From contig SVGZ01000003.1 of assembly GCA_015056045.1 (NCBI GenBank), positions 62,001 to 126,000 of the forward strand: a DNA stretch of 64,000 nt. The letters are read 5' to 3'. Both the position numbers and the translations under genes were made by a program. Each line of letters begins with the position of its first letter. The stretch's first letter is position 1. This document shows, piece after piece, positions 9,888 to 19,334 of the stretch. The notes below the pieces were generated by a model that saw nothing but the letters and a program-made list of their open reading frames with translations, ran no database searches and was not told the DNA's origin. The DNA comes from Clostridiales bacterium (lineage in GTDB: Bacteria; Bacillota; Clostridia; Christensenellales; Christensenellaceae).

Positions 9888-10916
9888 TTAAACGCCTCTC
9901 TTGTAGGCTTTGTAATCGATCCGGACATCGACCTTATCCGCAATGAGCTTGTTGACACGGTCAAGATCAATCTGAACGGTTTCCTTTGTGCCTTGCGAGA
10001 CAACGTCGATAAACATGGCAACATAGAATTCATCGTTGTTCATCGACATTGTATTCGGGTCAAGACCGGGGCAGCTGCCCAGATAATACAACTCCGTTGC
10101 GGCAAAAAGACCATAGGCTTCCTTTTCCATGCCAAGCGCATCCCGATAGGTATAACAGATCACGATATTCGGGAAATCCTCCGTAGAACGATAAAAATCA
10201 ACACTCCTGATCTTCGGCATGGGTACTTTTTTATCCACAAAAGGGCTGCCGATCAGCTCGTATTTGATCTTGCCTTCCTGCATCTGCTTCACGCATTGCA
10301 TCACGAGCGTTTCCGCATAGATCTGTTTGGAAAAATCGCTTTTAACGGCAATATACTCTGCATTTGTCAGCTTTTCTTTTGCGGAAATATAGTCGCCTGC
10401 TTCGAGCAAGGCCAAAATTTCAGCCTCTTCGATCTTTCCCAAAAGCTTTTTCGCATCCGTCACACGCGCATCCTCGGGGTATTTTTCGAGGAAAAACAGT
10501 GTCTCTTCCCTTGCTAATGAAAAATCCGCTTCTGCAAAAGCATTTTCGGCCTTTGCAAAATAGGCTTCGGGAAGTTTTAACAATAATTCTTCCGCAAGCT
10601 TGGCAGCTTCGGTTTCGGCATATTGCGAAAGGACGACATTTGCGGCAGTTTCCGCTTCGGCAAGATCACCCGTGGCAAAGCTTTCCTCTGCAGCGGCGAA
10701 TGCGTTTTCGGCAATTTTTTCGATCAAAGCCTGTGCCGTTTCGGCATGATCAGGGTATTCCGCGATCACTTCACGGGCGATCGATTCCGCTTCGGCCATT
10801 TTTCCGTCGGCAAAGTGCAGCTCCGCTTCTTCAAGCAGCTTTTCGGCCTTTCCGCAGCCGGCAAAAACCATCAGCGCAGCGAGCAAAAACAGGAGAAAAA
10901 TATTCTTTCTTCGCAT
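9888..10916 (-). CDS. Lipoprotein with tetratricopeptide-like repeats
   Basis: MRRKNIFLLFLLAALMVFAGCGKAEKLLEEAE...; lipobox FAGC; start moved to ATG at 10916. Confidence 0.8.
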   Translation of the reverse strand: MRRKNIFLLFLLAALMVFAGCGKAEKLLEEAELHFADGKMAEAESIAREVIAEYPDHAETAQALIEKIAENAFAAAEESFATGDLAEAETAANVVLSQYAETEAAKLAEELLLKLPEAYFAKAENAFAEADFSLAREETLFFLEKYPEDARVTDAKKLLGKIEEAEILALLEAGDYISAKEKLTNAEYIAVKSDFSKQIYAETLVMQCVKQMQEGKIKYELIGSPFVDKKVPMPKIRSVDFYRSTEDFPNIVICYTYRDALGMEKEAYGLFAATELYYLGSCPGLDPNTMSMNNDEFYVAMFIDVVSQGTKETVQIDLDRVNKLIADKVDVRIDYKAYKRGV

Positions 10917-11009
10917 AGCCTGTCCATCCTTTTTTCTTGATAAGTAAAGTTTAACAAAAAAGCATCCGCTTGGCAATAAAAAGACCCGCAAAATGCAGGT
11001 CCTTCTCTC

Positions 11010-11084
11010 TTATTTCTTCAATTTCTCCTTTAAAACCGCACCGATCGTTACGCTGCAGACGGGTTCGACATATTTTGCAAAAAG
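11010..11084 (-). pseudogene. Duplicated 3'-terminal fragment of the acyltransferase gene at 11848-12963
   Basis: Reads LFAKYVEPVCSVTIGAVLKEKLKK*, matching the C-terminus LFAKYVEPVCSVTIGAVLKERLKK* of the intact gene; followed on the minus strand by GGACCTGCATTTTGCGGGTCTTTTT. Confidence 0.85.
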
Positions 11085-11149
11085 TGTATTTGTTTCATTT
11101 ATTTTTAATTATTCGGATTAAATGATCTTTTCCCAGCGTTTTTGCATTT

Positions 11150-11683
11150 TCACTGTAGGGGCGTGGTTTCCGCGCCCGCTTTTTTCATATCGCTATATAA
11201 TCGATCCCATTTCCAACGCAAAGGGTTTTCTTCAATATAATTATAGATCTCATCATAATCATACTGATTGCGGATAATATGATCAAAAAAAGAACGCTGA
11301 AATACGCTTTGTCCTTGGCTGCTTCTTTTTTCGTTGATCTCCTTACTGCATTGATATTTCCACCATCCCATTATACTTGCGATCGAAGGTTTCCCTTTTT
11401 CTTCAATCAAACCGTCTGCGATCGTCAGCAGTAAATGAACATGATTCGGCATGATAACATAGTTATCAACAAAAACGCTCGTATACTTCTCGGGAAGCTC
11501 CAGTATCCATTTTTCAACGATCATACCATATTCCGTTAGCACTGCTTCTGCATTTTCTTCTGCAATAACGGAAAAGATGTTTTCTCTGTTTTGGGTGCAA
11601 ACAGTGATAAAATAGGCACCGTTTTTTCCGTAATTATAGTCTTTTAATCTCGGCGATTTTCGTTTTGATCGTATTTTTTCCAT
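11150..11683 (-). mobile_element. REP-associated tyrosine (Y1/HUH) transposase, RAYT family
   Basis: MPNHVHLLL HUH-type motif; NYVIMPNHVHLLLTI...DEIYNYIEENPLRW catalytic Tyr region; about 177 aa. Confidence 0.9.
11155..11177 (+). repeat. GTAG-preceded REP-like hairpin flanking the RAYT gene
   Basis: GTAGGGGCGTGGTTTCCGCGCCC. Confidence 0.8.
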
Positions 11684-11703
11684 TTTTATTCTTTAAGGTT
11701 TAC

Positions 11704-11726
11704 GGGAGGGGTAACCCCTCCCCTAC
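11704..11726 (-). repeat. GTAG-preceded REP-like hairpin flanking the RAYT gene (inverted orientation)
   Basis: gggaggggtaacccctcccctac; reverse complement GTAGGGGAGGGGTTACCCCTCCC. Confidence 0.8.
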
Positions 11727-11847
11727 GGATTCTACAATCTTTTCTCTGTAGGCGCGTGATATTCGCACCCATTTTAGTCATTATGCCATGTCCTTTGTTT
11801 CGGGAGAGGAAACCTTTCAAGACAGCTTCTTCATTCAATCCTCTCTC

Positions 11848-12963
11848 TTATTTCTTCAATCTTTCCTTCAAAACCGCGCCGATTGTTACGCTGCAGACGG
11901 GTTCGACATATTTTGCAAAAAGCCACGAAATGCCGAAGGTCATGAGAACCGAAACCGCAAACAGGATCCCATACATCGCGGTGTAATCCATCGTCCCATA
12001 AAGCGCGGTGAAAAGCACAGCCGCAAAGGAACAGATCACCGGCCAATGGAAGGCATAAACGCCGAAAGAAAGCCGACCAAGCCATGCCATCGGTTTCAGC
12101 CCGAGGAAAAGTTTGATCCACTTCGTCCCCATAAGGCAGATCAAAAGAAGCGCCGCATAGAAGGCTTTGAAATAGCCGTCGAGGACGAATTTACCCGAAA
12201 GATAGGCTTCAGGGCTGATCTTGGGCAAGAGCTGCATATGACCGCTGTGCACAAGCCAAAGAATGAGCACCGAGAGCACAGTGAAAAGGTAATTTAAGCC
12301 TTTGCCGTTTCTGACTTCACGGATGAACCAGCCGATGCCTGCGCCCAAAAGGCAGGCAAAGGTCACATAATGAATGAAAAATGCAGCAGCAGTCAGCACA
12401 AGGAAGACCACAAGGTGCAACTTCGGGAATTTTTCCATGAGAAAACTGCCGAGATAGGTCAAGAGCGAACCCAAAAGCATATACGAAAGCATCCAGAACG
12501 GACCGGAAAAACTGTCGTCCGCCATGAACCAGAGCTTGAAAAAGGGCGAAGTAAAAAGATCGAGCGCCGTATGCGGTGTGCTGTAATAACCGGCAAACCA
12601 GCTGTTGCCAAGCGTTCTGCCGGCTTCACCGTTATAAAAACCGAGCATTTTTTCGATCAGGAAAATGACAAGGCAGATGAAAAAGATCGGCAGCGAAAAA
12701 CGCAGGTATCGCCCGAGCGATTTTTTAACAAGTGCCGCAGGCGTTTTGATTGCGCTTTTTGCCGCCAAATAGCCGCTTATTACGCAGAAAATGCCGATCT
12801 GAAAATCGCCGTCCAAGAGGACTTTCAAAAGATCGGAGCCGAGATACGTCACCGTTTCCGATAATTGCGGGTTCATAAATGCGCCGTAAAAATGCGTCAG
12901 GAAAACGCCGATGCAGGCGATCGCTTTTAAGCCGTCGAGATAATTCTGCCGTTTATTTTCCAT
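11848..12963 (-). CDS. Acyltransferase 3 (OafA/YrhL-like) integral membrane protein
   Basis: MENKRQNYLDGLKAIACIGVFLTHFYGAFMN...; multiple TM segments. Confidence 0.9.
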   Translation of the reverse strand: MENKRQNYLDGLKAIACIGVFLTHFYGAFMNPQLSETVTYLGSDLLKVLLDGDFQIGIFCVISGYLAAKSAIKTPAALVKKSLGRYLRFSLPIFFICLVIFLIEKMLGFYNGEAGRTLGNSWFAGYYSTPHTALDLFTSPFFKLWFMADDSFSGPFWMLSYMLLGSLLTYLGSFLMEKFPKLHLVVFLVLTAAAFFIHYVTFACLLGAGIGWFIREVRNGKGLNYLFTVLSVLILWLVHSGHMQLLPKISPEAYLSGKFVLDGYFKAFYAALLLICLMGTKWIKLFLGLKPMAWLGRLSFGVYAFHWPVICSFAAVLFTALYGTMDYTAMYGILFAVSVLMTFGISWLFAKYVEPVCSVTIGAVLKERLKK

Positions 12964-13116
12964 GTGTTTCTCCGTCCAAAATTAGTATCTACATATTATC
13001 ATCCATCGCAGCACTTTGGCAAGTCAAGTTTAGATCATGCATATTTTAACAAAATACTTGCATAAATTCACAGTTTTGCTATAATATCTTTGATAAAAAA
13101 TAAAGGAACTTTTTTG

Positions 13117-14007
13117 ATGAATAAACAATTAAAAGCAAGTCTGCTTCTGCTCTTAACGGCGCTGATCTGGGGTTTGGCCTTTGTTGCGCAAAGCAGCGGC
13201 ATGGAATATATCGGGCCATTCGGTTTTAACGCGATAAGGAGCCTCATGGGCGCCATAGTCGTTTTGCCGCTCGTCCTGATAAACCGCAAAAAAGAGGCTG
13301 CACTCCCCGAAAAGGACAGACAGAAATTCCCGTTTTTTGGCGGAATTCTCTGCGGTTTGCTGCTTTTTTCTGCGAGCAGCCTGCAGCAATTCGGCATGGT
13401 TGAAACGACCGCCGGAAAAGCCGGTTTTATTACAGCGATGTATTCGGTTTTGGTACCGATCCTTGGGCTTTTTATCGGCAAAAAGACAAGGCTTCTCGTA
13501 TGGGTTTGCGCTGCGGTTTCGATCATCGGTTTCTATTTCCTCTGCGTAACGGAAAGCTTTACCGTATCGATGGGCGATTTCCTCGTATTTTTATGCTCGG
13601 TTTTCTTTGCCGTACACATTCTTTTTGTGGATAAAATTTCACCCCATGCAAACGGCGTTGAAATTTCCTTCATGCAGCTTTTAACGATGTCGTTCCTGAG
13701 CTTCATCTGCACGATTCTTTTTGAAGAACTGCACTTAGAAGACATCCTCGCCTGCATCGTACCGCTTGCCTATGCCGGTTTTTGCTCAATGGGCATCGCC
13801 TATACGCTGCAGATCGTCGCACAGAAAGATGCTGACCCAACGGTCGCTTCGCTCATCATGTGCCTCGAATCGGTTTTTGCGGTCATCGGCAGTGCGCTGA
13901 TTTTGGGCGAAGAGATGAACGCAAGGGAAATTTTAGGTTCGATTCTGATCTTCGGTGCGGTCGTTTTATCGCAATTGCCCGAAGGTGCGTTCAAAAAGAA
14001 AAAATAA
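13117..14007 (+). CDS. DMT/EamA family transporter
   Basis: MNKQLKASLLLLLTALIWGLAFVAQSSGMEYIGPFGFNAIRS...; hydrophobic, EamA repeats. Confidence 0.88.
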   Translation: MNKQLKASLLLLLTALIWGLAFVAQSSGMEYIGPFGFNAIRSLMGAIVVLPLVLINRKKEAALPEKDRQKFPFFGGILCGLLLFSASSLQQFGMVETTAGKAGFITAMYSVLVPILGLFIGKKTRLLVWVCAAVSIIGFYFLCVTESFTVSMGDFLVFLCSVFFAVHILFVDKISPHANGVEISFMQLLTMSFLSFICTILFEELHLEDILACIVPLAYAGFCSMGIAYTLQIVAQKDADPTVASLIMCLESVFAVIGSALILGEEMNAREILGSILIFGAVVLSQLPEGAFKKKK

Positions 14008-14071
14008 GATAAAATTGCAAACAAAAAGGCGGTCCCATTCTCATGAGCCGCCATTTTTATTCTATTCGTTA

Positions 14072-14770
14072 TTATTTACCGCAGGCTTCGACAAGCGTAC
14101 GGAAAATGCCCAAAATGCTCTCGCCTCTTGCTTCAAAGATGCGTTCGGGATGGAACTGCACGCCGAAGAAAGGCTTATCCACAGCCTGAATGACTTCGAT
14201 GACGCCGTCTTCGCTCCAGCCCGTTGCGATAAGACCCGGAGCAAGCTCGCCGACAGACTGATGATGCGTCGAGTTGACGGTCGTTTTTCCCGTAAAGAAA
14301 GGCTTCATAAAGCATTCGTCCGAAATTTTCAGCTCATGGCGTTTGCCGTGACCGCTTGCGTGCGAAATGCCAAGAACGCTGTCGTTATCCTGTATCATCG
14401 TTCCGCCAAGGGCAACGTTTAAGACCTGTGCGCCTCTGCAGATGCCGAGGATCGGTTTACCCTGTTTTGCCATCTGCTGTACAAGGGAAATTTCATATTC
14501 ATCTCTGCCGATATCGGGTTCGCCGCTGCCTTCGTTTTCCTTGCCATAGCGCCAGGGTTCAATATCCGGTCCACCGGAAAGGATAATGCCGTCGAGCTTT
14601 TCGATGAGTTCGGGTTCCGCAGGGCAATCGCCTGCAAGATACACCGGAACACCGCCGACGAGCCTGATCGCCTGCATATATTTGACGTTGCTGTGGATAA
14701 ATGTACCGGGATGCGGTTCGTTTCGGTCAACTGTCCAGACCGTGATCCCGATCAGTGGTCTTTTTTGCAT
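14072..14770 (-). CDS. Gamma-glutamyl-gamma-aminobutyrate hydrolase family (class I glutamine amidotransferase-like)
   Basis: PLIGITVWTVDRN...GILSGGPDIEPWRYG...PILGICRGAQVLNVALGGTMIQD...GVQFHPE. Confidence 0.92.
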   Translation of the reverse strand: MQKRPLIGITVWTVDRNEPHPGTFIHSNVKYMQAIRLVGGVPVYLAGDCPAEPELIEKLDGIILSGGPDIEPWRYGKENEGSGEPDIGRDEYEISLVQQMAKQGKPILGICRGAQVLNVALGGTMIQDNDSVLGISHASGHGKRHELKISDECFMKPFFTGKTTVNSTHHQSVGELAPGLIATGWSEDGVIEVIQAVDKPFFGVQFHPERIFEARGESILGIFRTLVEACGK

Positions 14771-14785
14771 TGTTCGTGTCCTCCT

Positions 14786-16378
14786 TCAGACGCGCGGACC
14801 ACCGCCAAATGTACCGGCAGCCTTGCTTCTGTTGATGTCTGTCATGTTTAATTCTGCATGGGGAAGAATTTCCATCAGAGCCGCATCGTGACCGTTTTTC
14901 AGGGAAATTTCTTCGTCAAAGATCATGGTATTGTGTTCGTTTTCGGAAAAAGCCTTCCATTCGGGCATACCGACAGCCGTCGGATATCCGTTTTTCGCAA
15001 AATTTGTCCATGCGTGGCAGATGATATCCTGCAGCCATTCCGAAATACCCGGCATATAGGAAGCTTCGAGGTAATCGGCATTGTGGAAAACATAGGGGAT
15101 CTCCGCATTGTGCCACGGGACCGTTCCGCCATAGAAAGGCGCTTCAAGCGTAAAAAGGTAATTGAAAGTCGGCGCAGAGGCATATTTTGCGCGCTCTTTT
15201 GCGTAATCCAGCGCACCGACACGGAACATCGTATCCGTAAACAGGACATCGGCGATGTTCTTTTCGGGGTAAGCGGTTTTGAAAGCGGCGATCAGCGCAT
15301 CGGCTTTATCGCCTGCAGCTTCGCGGATCATGGCAATGCGTTTTTCCGCATCCCATGTGTTTTTGCGGTTATCGCCGATCGAGCGGTTGAAATTGCCGGA
15401 AAATTCGCCAAGAATCGAACCGACCATCAGCGGGATCTTCTTTGCCGTATCGCGCATTCCGGCTTCATAAATATCGCCAAGATAATAGCTGCCGTCTGCG
15501 ATCGGTCCAAAGCCCATTGCCGCACCGGGTCCGAGCTTTTTCACAGCCTGTGCGAGCTTATAATACGGAAGCTTTTCGATCTCTTTGATGTTTTCTTTGG
15601 TGATGCCGAGGTTTTTTAAGATTGCTTCGGTCACTTTGATGGATTCTTCCCACGAAGGCGAAAGGAAATTGCGTGTCGTTCCGCTCTGAATGATGGCTTT
15701 ATGGTAAAGCCCATCCGCAGAAGGCATCTGCAGCAGTGTCGCAACTTTTCCTCCGCCGCCGGATTGTCCGAAGATCGTGACGTTTTCCGGGTCACCGCCG
15801 AAAGCAGAAATATTTTCCCTTACCCATTCGAGTGCAGCGACAAGGTCTGCCATGCCGAGGTTGCCGGAATATTGATATTCCTCTCCATACGCCGAAAGGT
15901 TCAGGAAGCCCAAAATATTCAGTCTGTGGTTTAAGGTTACGACGACAACATCGCCTACTCTGCTCATATTTTCGCCGTCATAGGCAAAATGTTCGATACC
16001 CGAACCCGTCGCATAGCCGCCGCCATGCAGCCAGACCATAACGGGTTTTTTCGCATTTTCGTCAAGATTCTGCGTCCAGATATTCAGGTACTGGCAGTTT
16101 TCATCCTGCGGGTAAAAGACGTGCGGAACGTTGAACTGATCGTGCGGAATGACGGTTTCTACCTCGGGGCAGACAGTGCCGTAGATGATCGCATCTTTTA
16201 CGCCTTCCCACGAAGCCGGTTTTTTCGGCAGATGGAAACGCTCTGCATCGGCATATTTAACGCCTCGGAAAATATAGGTTCCATCCGAGATCAGACCACG
16301 GAGTTTGCCCTGTTTTGTTTTTGCGATCGCTTCATCGGGGCTGCAGATGACCTGTGTGGTGAGTTTTTTGATAAACAT
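14786..16378 (-). CDS. Type B carboxylesterase/lipase
   Basis: KPVMVWLHGGGYATGSG...ENVTIFGQSGGGGKVATLLQMP. Confidence 0.92.
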   Translation of the reverse strand: MFIKKLTTQVICSPDEAIAKTKQGKLRGLISDGTYIFRGVKYADAERFHLPKKPASWEGVKDAIIYGTVCPEVETVIPHDQFNVPHVFYPQDENCQYLNIWTQNLDENAKKPVMVWLHGGGYATGSGIEHFAYDGENMSRVGDVVVVTLNHRLNILGFLNLSAYGEEYQYSGNLGMADLVAALEWVRENISAFGGDPENVTIFGQSGGGGKVATLLQMPSADGLYHKAIIQSGTTRNFLSPSWEESIKVTEAILKNLGITKENIKEIEKLPYYKLAQAVKKLGPGAAMGFGPIADGSYYLGDIYEAGMRDTAKKIPLMVGSILGEFSGNFNRSIGDNRKNTWDAEKRIAMIREAAGDKADALIAAFKTAYPEKNIADVLFTDTMFRVGALDYAKERAKYASAPTFNYLFTLEAPFYGGTVPWHNAEIPYVFHNADYLEASYMPGISEWLQDIICHAWTNFAKNGYPTAVGMPEWKAFSENEHNTMIFDEEISLKNGHDAALMEILPHAELNMTDINRSKAAGTFGGGPRV

Positions 16379-16390
16379 GGCAAAACCTCC

Positions 16391-17971
16391 TTATTTTTTC
16401 TTTCCCATAAGACCGGCAAGGGAAACCGTCACTTCGGGCATAAGCGAAAGAAGATCCGCATCGTGCGCAAGTGCGAGCTTCGATTCACGGTCAAAGATCA
16501 TGGTGTAATTTTCGTTTTCTGTGATCGCCTTCCATTCGGGAACGACACCGCCATTGGGGTCGCCGTTTTTTGCAAAATTGACCCAGGAGGAAGAAACGAT
16601 CTCCTGCAAAGCTTCCGTTTCACCCGGCGTAAAGGAAGGCTCGAGGTAATCGGCATTGCGGAAAATATAGGGAATTTCGGCATTGTGCCAAGCGACCGTT
16701 CCGCCGTTGAACTGCGATTCCCATGTGAAAATATAATTAAATGTCGGCGCACCGCCCATTTTGCTGTGTGCACGGGCAAATTCAAGCGCAGCTTTTCTGC
16801 CGGAAATATCCATAAAGAGCAGGTCTGCGGTATTCTTTTCGGGGTATGCGGCGATGAATGCTTTTTCCAGATCTTCGGTCTTTTCGCCGAAATAGCTTTC
16901 GAGCATTTCCTTTTTATAGGCTTCTGTCCAGCTGTTTTTGCTGCCTTCGCCTTTTGGGGAAGCAAAATTATTCATAAATTCGCCGAGCACCGTTCCGCAG
17001 AGGTTCGGGATATTTTTTGCCGTTTCGCGGAAGCCGACCTCAAGCGGATGACCCATATAGTATTCGCCATCACAGACAGGTCCCCACATCATGCGCCTGC
17101 CTGTTTCTTTTTCCATCTGCTGCTGTGCAAAATTTGCCGCTTCGGCGAGTTCATCGTAGCAGACTTCTTTGATCTTTCCGATGTTTTCGGGTTCGATCTT
17201 CAGGTATTCGAGGACGAGTTCTGCCGTTCTTTTTGCGATTTCTTTTGTGATCTCACGACCTTTTGTCATGCCGCCGCTTTGGAGAACGGCTTTCTTGTAA
17301 AGACCATCCGCTGCCGGCATCTGCAGGAGTGTTGCGACTTTTCCCCCGCCGCCGGATTGGCCAAAAATCATAACATTTTCCGGGTCACCGCCAAAAGCTG
17401 CGATGTTGTTTTTGACCCATTCGAGCGCAGCAACAAGGTCTGCCATGCCGAGGTTGCCGGAATTTTTATACTCTTCGCCATATGCCGAAAGATCGAGGAA
17501 GCCCAGAATATTGAGCCTGTGCGTGACCGTTACGACGACGACATCGCCTTCTTTTGCCAAATTTTCGCCGTCATAGGCATAATGTTCAATGCCCGAACCC
17601 GAAAAATAGCCGCCGCCATGGAGCCATACCATAACGGGCTTTTTCGCATTTTCATCAATGCTGTTCGTCCAGATATTGAGGTTTTGGCAATCCTCGCCCT
17701 GAACGCCGAAATAATGCGGCACATTGAACTGATCGTGCGGAACGGGTGTAAAAATTTCGGGACAGCAGAAGCCATAGACGATCGCTTCCTTGACGCCTTC
17801 CCAAGGCTCGACAGGTTTCGGCATGCCGAATCTTTCCGCTTTTGCATAGTCTACCCCGCGGAAAACAAAGGTACCGTCCGAAATGACACCGCGAAGAATA
17901 CCCTCGCGTGTTTTAACCTCTGCCTGTCCATAGTCGCAAATTACCTGTTTTTTCAGTTTCCGAACATACAT
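16391..17971 (-). CDS. Type B carboxylesterase/lipase (tandem paralogue)
   Basis: KPVMVWLHGGGYFSGSG...ENVMIFGQSGGGGKVATLLQMP. Confidence 0.92.
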   Translation of the reverse strand: MYVRKLKKQVICDYGQAEVKTREGILRGVISDGTFVFRGVDYAKAERFGMPKPVEPWEGVKEAIVYGFCCPEIFTPVPHDQFNVPHYFGVQGEDCQNLNIWTNSIDENAKKPVMVWLHGGGYFSGSGIEHYAYDGENLAKEGDVVVVTVTHRLNILGFLDLSAYGEEYKNSGNLGMADLVAALEWVKNNIAAFGGDPENVMIFGQSGGGGKVATLLQMPAADGLYKKAVLQSGGMTKGREITKEIAKRTAELVLEYLKIEPENIGKIKEVCYDELAEAANFAQQQMEKETGRRMMWGPVCDGEYYMGHPLEVGFRETAKNIPNLCGTVLGEFMNNFASPKGEGSKNSWTEAYKKEMLESYFGEKTEDLEKAFIAAYPEKNTADLLFMDISGRKAALEFARAHSKMGGAPTFNYIFTWESQFNGGTVAWHNAEIPYIFRNADYLEPSFTPGETEALQEIVSSSWVNFAKNGDPNGGVVPEWKAITENENYTMIFDRESKLALAHDADLLSLMPEVTVSLAGLMGKKK

Positions 17972-18087
17972 ACCTGTTCTCCTTTCAAGTTAGGTATATG
18001 GTCTTATTAAAAATTCTGCAAAATCGATGTTTTAAATATTCTTTCAAGAATAAACCTGCAGCCTTCACATAAATCCTCTTATAAGGA

Positions 18088-19155
18088 TCAACGATCAGAC
18101 TTACTTAAAAAATCTTTCAAGTACTGTGTTGTTTCGTTTTCATAGGCTTCGGCAAAAGCGTTTTCCATAAACCAGTTTTTTGCATCGCCGGCAAATTCCG
18201 CTGCATAGAAAACTTCGCTCATGAGCGCAAGATCAGAAACAACTTCGCCCGAAAGCGCACGCAGGCCAAGAAGCATGGCTGCTTTTCCGGCAAGGGCATC
18301 GTTTGTACCGATAGCCGCTGCGATCAGTTCAGGGTTATCCTGCATGATGCCGAGGATTTTTTCCGTTAAAACGCAGGAGAAAATTTCAAAATCGTCCCTT
18401 TCCGCTGCTTTGAGTGCCTCTGCCATATGAAGCGCATAGCTTTCGTTTTCGGCGATCAGCGCATCGATCATCCCAGGGAAATAGCGTTCTAGCCTGTCGT
18501 TTGCCCAATCCTCAAGGGAATATTCGCTTTCCGCTTCGGCAAAAGTGCCTTTATACATGAATTTGCCTTCATCCATATAGGTATTAAAAGCTTCGCTTGC
18601 CGCCGTCATTTCGCTTTCAAACATGGCGAGCAGACGAACCGGTGTATCGTGCGGCGGATAGGTCAAAATCGCTTCGTAAAGCTGTGTGATTGCCTGCGAA
18701 TTGTCCTTTGTGATAACGAGGTCTGCACCTGTGCCGAAACTTCCCGTATGGTCAAAAATCACGACGGTTTTATCCGTTTCGATGCTCTTTTCAAGCGCTG
18801 TTTTTGCGTTGACGATGATGAGGTCCGCTTCGGATAAAAGCGCTTCGTCAAGTGCCGCTGCCGTATCTTCCGCATAGAAAAATTCCGCTTTCATGCCCAT
18901 AGCTTCCGATTCGGATAAAATTCCTGCGGCAAAAAGGGTATTTTCCGCTTCTGTGCCTTCGCAGATGACGGAAACTTTGATCTCTTCCTTGCCGAAAACC
19001 TTTGCAAAACCTTCGGGTTCGGGTGTTGGCGTCGGTGCCAGTGTTTCAAAAACGACGGGCGCTTCATCTTCTTCCGCAGGCTTTGCCTGACAGGAAAAAC
19101 AACCGAGCAAAAGTGCAAAAACGATCAACAACGAAATGTATCTTTTAATATTCAT
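18088..19155 (-). CDS. Lipoprotein, periplasmic-binding-like
   Basis: MNIKRYISLLIVFALLLGCFSCQAKPAEEDEAP...; signal/lipobox, Rossmann-like body. Confidence 0.7.
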   Translation of the reverse strand: MNIKRYISLLIVFALLLGCFSCQAKPAEEDEAPVVFETLAPTPTPEPEGFAKVFGKEEIKVSVICEGTEAENTLFAAGILSESEAMGMKAEFFYAEDTAAALDEALLSEADLIIVNAKTALEKSIETDKTVVIFDHTGSFGTGADLVITKDNSQAITQLYEAILTYPPHDTPVRLLAMFESEMTAASEAFNTYMDEGKFMYKGTFAEAESEYSLEDWANDRLERYFPGMIDALIAENESYALHMAEALKAAERDDFEIFSCVLTEKILGIMQDNPELIAAAIGTNDALAGKAAMLLGLRALSGEVVSDLALMSEVFYAAEFAGDAKNWFMENAFAEAYENETTQYLKDFLSKSDR

Positions 19156-19334
19156 ATTGCCTCCAAATCTTATAGCATAAGCATAGCCGAAGCCGCCTGA
19201 AAAAGCAAGTTTTTGGTTTCCGAATTGTAAAATTTTCGAGCGGAAAGCGCTTTTTTATGCAGCGGAAAAAACTTCGTGCTATAATATACTTGGGAAATGT
19301 TTTTCCCGCAAATTTTCAAAAAAGAGGAAGACAG

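Noticed and set aside
15989-18010. 673-aa plus-strand ORF across two genes
   Set aside because: Antisense shadow of the two carboxylesterase genes; spans their junction and matches no family pattern.
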